A stretch of DNA of 64,000 nucleotides from assembly GCA_002344215.1 (NCBI GenBank), contig DDSV01000024.1, forward strand, positions 351,821 to 415,820. The letters run 5' to 3'. The stretch is from Akkermansiaceae bacterium UBA2381. GTDB lineage: Bacteria > Verrucomicrobiota > Verrucomicrobiia > Verrucomicrobiales > DEV007. Under the pieces are notes generated by a model. That model saw only the letters and a program-made list of their open reading frames with translations, ran no database searches and was not told where the DNA came from. Below are positions 60,751 through 64,000 of the stretch, piece by piece. Both the position numbers and the translations under genes were made by a program. Positions within the stretch are counted from its first letter, which is position 1. Each line of letters begins with the position of its first letter.

Positions 60751-61803
60751 ATGTTCCTTCCATTTTCAAGCCGACATTACCTGACTTTCCCTCTGGCGCT
60801 CGCCGTCGCTCTCGCGATTTCTGGAATGGACGCCTTCGCACAGGTCGAGTCGCCGGCGATTCCTGCAGCCCCGGCAACTCCTGCAGCCCCGGCGGAATCG
60901 GCAGCCCCGGCGGAACCGGATGCGGATAACGAGGTTCCGGAGATTCCGGAAGAGCTTCTTGAGGACGAACATCTTCGCGAGGAGATGGGGGTAAACCAGT
61001 TCACCACTCCATCCATCCGTAAGATTTTCGACGACCTAAAGCGCTTGCGCCCCCTCCCCTACGACGAATTGAAGCGCCCGCTGCCGGTGACACCCCCTCA
61101 AGACCGCTCCCGCCTTGCCCTCACCGTGGGGCTTCTCCTTGCCGACGGATTCTTTGCGGTGGAAGCCGAGCAGTTTTTTGACCTCGAGCCGATCGGTCGG
61201 ACGCTCCTGACCCATGCGAAAGTCCTGGGCTCAGGTACCCGGATCTCCAGCCACATGAAGAGCCTGCTTGAAAAGGGAGCTCTCAACGATTGGGACGAAC
61301 TCAAGGAGGAGCTTGCCCGAACCCAGAAGGATGTCGAAAAAGAAATGGTGCTGATCCGCGATGTGGATGCCGCCAACCTTGTCAGTCTCGGGGGATGGCT
61401 CCGCGCCTTCGAAATCGGCTGTGCGGCATCCCTGAACCCCTACGATCCGGCTAAAGCTTCGGTGCTATCCCGCCCCGAAGTGGTGGAGTATTTTGTCCTC
61501 AATCTCGAAACGCTCGAGCCGAGGATACAGAACTCACCGCTGGTTTCGACGATTCGCGCGAGGCTGCTGGTGATTCAGGAAAAGGTGAATCTTCCTGAAC
61601 AGGAGATTATGGGGGAAAGTGAAGTTCGGGAATTGCACGACATGGTCGAAGAGCTGGTCGACACAATTCACGGCAGCAAGCGGACACTGAAATCAGGACA
61701 GACCTCCACCGGTGCTCCTTCGGCCCCAACACCAGCCGCGACCAAGCCGGCGGGTGTGACCCCTGCGACAGGCGGGGTCATCTCGGGAGAAGTGCCGCAG
61801 TAG
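60751..61803 (+). CDS. Exported Ala/Pro-rich helical protein
   Basis: 350 residues. Signal peptide 1-30 (LALAVALAISGMDAFA), then a repetitive Ala/Pro/Glu segment (PAIPAAPATPAAPAESAAPA) and a mainly helical body (IFDDLKRLRPLPYDEL, LLLADGFFAVEAEQFFDLE, LNDWDELKEELARTQKDVEK). Ala/Pro/Thr-rich C-terminus. No family recognised. Divergent from the caspase gene and convergent with trpB; likely periplasmic. Confidence 0.7.
   Translation: MFLPFSSRHYLTFPLALAVALAISGMDAFAQVESPAIPAAPATPAAPAESAAPAEPDADNEVPEIPEELLEDEHLREEMGVNQFTTPSIRKIFDDLKRLRPLPYDELKRPLPVTPPQDRSRLALTVGLLLADGFFAVEAEQFFDLEPIGRTLLTHAKVLGSGTRISSHMKSLLEKGALNDWDELKEELARTQKDVEKEMVLIRDVDAANLVSLGGWLRAFEIGCAASLNPYDPAKASVLSRPEVVEYFVLNLETLEPRIQNSPLVSTIRARLLVIQEKVNLPEQEIMGESEVRELHDMVEELVDTIHGSKRTLKSGQTSTGAPSAPTPAATKPAGVTPATGGVISGEVPQ
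60858..60917 (+). repeat. 18-nt tandem repeats encoding Ala/Pro linker
   Basis: CAGCCCCGGC recurs at 60866, 60884 and 60902, exactly 18 nt apart, encoding six-residue units (PAAPAT, PAAPAE, SAAPAE). Likely prone to copy-number change. Confidence 0.75.
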
Positions 61804-61829
61804 CCGCACCGGCCGCGGCAGTATCCCCG

Positions 61830-63041
61830 TTATCCCTTCGGCAAGAGGTACTTAGCGGCCTGTTCCACGTCCTTATCCCCGCGACCGGAGAGATTGGCGA
61901 TGATGATTTGATCGCGTCCCATCGTGGGAGCGATTTTTTTCACATGGGCCAGAGCGTGTGAAGTCTCAAGGGCCGGGATGATTCCCTCGGTCCTGGAAAG
62001 TTCCGAGAAAGCATCGAGGGCTTCGTCGTCGGTGGCGTAGGTGTAATCGACGCGGCCCTCGCTTTGCAGCCAGGCGTGCTCCGGACCCACCGCCGCATAG
62101 TCGAGACCGGCCGAGACGGAGTGGGTCAGCTCGATCTGCCCGTCCTCATCGGCAAGCAGCCAGGTTTTGGTGCCCTGCAGCACGCCGAGCTTGCCTCCCT
62201 GGAACCGGGCCGCGTGTTCGCCGTGCTTGATCCCGTGTCCTCCCGCCTCGACGCCGGTCATTTTGACCTCCTTGTCTTCGAGAAAGGGGTGGAAAAGCCC
62301 GATCGCATTGCTGCCGCCACCAACACAGGCGACAAGGAGATCAGGGAGCCGCTCCTCACGCTCCAGAATCTGCCGCCTCGCCTCGACCCCGATGACGCGG
62401 TGGAAATCACGCACCATCATCGGATAGGGGTGTGGCCCGAGGGCACTGCCGAGGATGTAATGGGTCGTGCGCACGTTCGTGACCCAGTCCCGCAGCGCCT
62501 CATTGACAGCCTCTTTCAAAGTCTTCTGACCCGCCTCAACCCCGCGGACCTCGGCGCCGAGCAATTTCATCCGCACCACATTCAGGTGCTGCCGCTCCAT
62601 GTCGGTCGCCCCCATGTAAACGACACACTCCATGCCGAAGCGTGCAGCGACCGTCGCGGTGGCGACCCCGTGTTGACCCGCTCCGGTCTCGGCGATAATG
62701 CGCTTCTTTCCGAGCCGCTTCGCAAGAATGATTTGACCGAGTGCGTTGTTGATCTTGTGAGCCCCGGTATGGAGGAGGTCCTCCCGCTTCAGGTAAATCC
62801 GGGCACCGCCGAGCTTTTCCGTCCATCGCTCCGCGAAATAAAGCGGAGTTTCCCTTCCGCAGAATTCGGCGAGGAGACGGTTCAATTCGTTCTGAAACAC
62901 CGGATCGGCCTTGGCGCGATGATACTCCGCCGTCAGCGCATCCAGCGCCGCCACAAGCGTTTCAGGGACAAAACGGCCTCCGAAGGTGCCGAAATGTCCG
63001 CTCGCGTCGGGGAGGGTCTGCGGATGCGTGGCGGTGTTCAT
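61830..63041 (-). CDS. trpB: Tryptophan synthase beta chain
   Basis: PLP enzyme making tryptophan from indole and serine. 403 residues from ATG 63041 (MNTATHPQTLPDASG), typical TrpB start. LHTGAHKINNALGQ contains the PLP Lys; AETGAGQHGVATATVAA, CVGGGSNAIGLFHPF (phosphate loop) and AGLDYAAVGPEHAWL are present. TrpB1 type by length. trpA is not seen downstream within the window. Confidence 0.97.
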   Translation of the reverse strand: MNTATHPQTLPDASGHFGTFGGRFVPETLVAALDALTAEYHRAKADPVFQNELNRLLAEFCGRETPLYFAERWTEKLGGARIYLKREDLLHTGAHKINNALGQIILAKRLGKKRIIAETGAGQHGVATATVAARFGMECVVYMGATDMERQHLNVVRMKLLGAEVRGVEAGQKTLKEAVNEALRDWVTNVRTTHYILGSALGPHPYPMMVRDFHRVIGVEARRQILEREERLPDLLVACVGGGSNAIGLFHPFLEDKEVKMTGVEAGGHGIKHGEHAARFQGGKLGVLQGTKTWLLADEDGQIELTHSVSAGLDYAAVGPEHAWLQSEGRVDYTYATDDEALDAFSELSRTEGIIPALETSHALAHVKKIAPTMGRDQIIIANLSGRGDKDVEQAAKYLLPKG

Positions 63042-63114
63042 AGTGGAGAAGGTTACGCTGTGTGAGATCAAATTGTTTTCGAGGCTCGCAATTATTCGAA
63101 GCCGTGTATATTCG

Positions 63115-63212
63115 CCGCGGTCAGAGGCTGCGGAGTGACGGCAGGTGAACCCCGCCAGGGCCGGAAGGCAGCAACGGTAATTTGTCCTTCATTGCCGCAG
63201 TTCTCTGGCTAT
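63115..63212 (+). ncRNA. ffs: Small bacterial signal recognition particle RNA (4.5S type)
   Basis: Domain IV core GTGAACCCCGCCAGG then GCCGGAAGGCAGCAACGG carries the conserved GGAAG and AGCA loops that bind Ffh. The outer stem forms from CAGAG, CTGCGG and GTGA on the left with TCA, CCGCAG and CTCTG on the right. Ends are approximate (stem closure at 63122-63207). No Alu domain, so it is the short form. It converges on leuC. Confidence 0.93.
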
Positions 63213-63228
63213 TCTCCATCTTCAGGTA

Positions 63229-64000
63229 TCAGGCAGCCGCAGCCGAGGACACGTCAAATACTTCCCGGGCATCGCTCACCACCCCGGTCACCGCCGCCGC
63301 TGCCACCATCACGGGTGACATCAGGATGGTTCTACCGACCGGGCTGCCCTGGCGACCTTTGAAGTTCCGGTTGCTCGAGCTGGCGCAGAGCTGGTCGCCG
63401 ATGAGCTTGTCAGGGTTCATCGCGAGGCACATCGAACATCCGGCGGCACGCCACTCAAAACCGGCTTCCTCAAAAATCTTGTCGATGCCTTCCTGCTTGC
63501 AGAGATGATCCACGATCTCCGAACCGGGCACGGCAATCGCCGTGACTCCGCTGGCAACCTTACGTCCCTTGAGAAACTTCGCGGTCTCACGGAAATCCGA
63601 AAGCCGGCCGTTCGTGCAGCTGCCGATGAAGCAGACATCCACCGGTGTCCCCGCGATCGGAGCACCGCCCTGAAGTTTCATGTATTCGAGCGCCTCGCGG
63701 ATACTCTCGCGTCCCTCCTCATCTTTGGCGTCCTCCGGAGTGGGAATGTTCTCGGTGACAAAGATCCCATGATCGGGCGAAATACCCCAGGTCACCGAGG
63801 GAGCAATGTCCTCCGCCTTGATGTTCACGACATCGTCATAGGTGCAGCCTGGGTCGGATGCGATCGCCTTCCAAGCGGCTACCGCCTTCTCCCAGTCTTC
63901 GCCTTTCGGGGAGTAGGGGCGGTCCTTGAGATATTCGAAGGTCTTTTCGTCTGGATTGACGTATCCGCAACGAGCTCCGCCCTCGATCGACATGTTGCAG
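63229..64000 (-). CDS. leuC: 3-isopropylmalate dehydratase large subunit (LeuC), partial
   Basis: C-terminal 257 residues of an aconitase-family enzyme of leucine synthesis. Iron-sulfur ligand segments CFIGSCTNGR and AAGCSMCLAMNPD are both present, followed by SSSNRNFKGRQGSPVGRTILMSP. LeuC is favoured over aconitase by the MSIEGGARCGYVNPDE stretch and the absence of a fused swivel domain. The 5' part lies beyond the right edge; leuD is not in the window. Confidence 0.93.
   Translation of the reverse strand, partial: CNMSIEGGARCGYVNPDEKTFEYLKDRPYSPKGEDWEKAVAAWKAIASDPGCTYDDVVNIKAEDIAPSVTWGISPDHGIFVTENIPTPEDAKDEEGRESIREALEYMKLQGGAPIAGTPVDVCFIGSCTNGRLSDFRETAKFLKGRKVASGVTAIAVPGSEIVDHLCKQEGIDKIFEEAGFEWRAAGCSMCLAMNPDKLIGDQLCASSSNRNFKGRQGSPVGRTILMSPVMVAAAAVTGVVSDAREVFDVSSAAAA

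Noticed and set aside
60855..60920. CRISPR-like short repeats
   Set aside because: Repeats are contiguous 18-nt coding units in frame without spacers; it is a protein linker repeat.

Overview
The window (about 59% G+C by eye, densely coding on both strands) looks like chromosome of a Gram-negative, prototrophic heterotroph. Outer-membrane beta-barrel proteins, an OmpA-type protein, an Mla-type lipid transport system and a ZnuABC zinc importer show the outer membrane. The protein styles (very large periplasmic TPR protein, caspase-like secreted protein, ROK kinase without zinc ligands, a lineage-specific barrel family) fit the PVC group, most likely Verrucomicrobiota; this assignment is inference, because no rRNA gene is present. 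There is no phage, IS element, CRISPR array or integrase.

Layout. 0-3.8 kb: assimilatory sulfate reduction operon cysH-cysC-cysD-cysN (minus; cysN runs off the left edge) interrupted between cysD and cysN by a four-helix-bundle (S23-like) gene with inverted terminal motifs. 4-7.6 kb: a 2-Cys peroxiredoxin, one member of a five-copy beta-barrel family, a secreted coiled-coil protein and a DgoK-like sugar acid kinase. 7.7-14.5 kb: a 2057-residue exported TPR solenoid and an overlapping small exported protein. 14.5-21.4 kb (minus): nagZ, purEK, a PL7-lyase-like protein with eroded catalytic motifs, zwf, a TIGR01777 epimerase and a GbsR/MarR regulator with a palindromic operator. 21.5-27.1 kb (plus): membrane coiled-coil protein, HAD phosphatase, secreted unknown, RelE-like protein, class V aminotransferase, accB-accC. 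27.1-32.9 kb: a zinc island in which a His-rich outer-membrane porin-like gene is divergent from HMA protein-znuA-znuC-znuB-selO. 32.9-45.2 kb (minus): gltA, sucD, sucC, OmpA-like protein, hisS, purU, tRNA-Leu with an unusual AAG anticodon, two Tyr-rich exported proteins, comM/yifB and priA. 45.2-50.5 kb (minus): four tandem paralogues of the beta-barrel family, each with its own conserved leader and terminator, plus a structured segment and an intrinsic terminator abutting the priA start. 50.5-64 kb: ygfZ and a beta-hydroxyacid dehydrogenase (minus), mlaE-mlaF-mlaD with an anchored unknown, coaX and a ROK kinase (plus), rpsT, a possible hydrolase and a caspase/NTF2 protein (minus), an exported Ala/Pro-rich protein (plus), trpB (minus), the small SRP RNA (plus) and the 3' part of leuC (minus).

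Pathways that can be tied together: sulfate to sulfite (CysND, CysC, CysH); TCA steps (GltA, SucCD); acetyl-CoA carboxylase subunits (AccBC); purine synthesis (PurEK, PurU); zinc acquisition from outer membrane to cytoplasm; outer-membrane lipid maintenance (MlaEFD). The most unusual elements are the expanded two-cysteine barrel family with a shared leader, the hairpin/poly-U directly in front of priA, the SelO-zinc cluster, the caspase/hydrolase pair, the A34 tRNA-Leu, and the element-like gene inside the cys operon.
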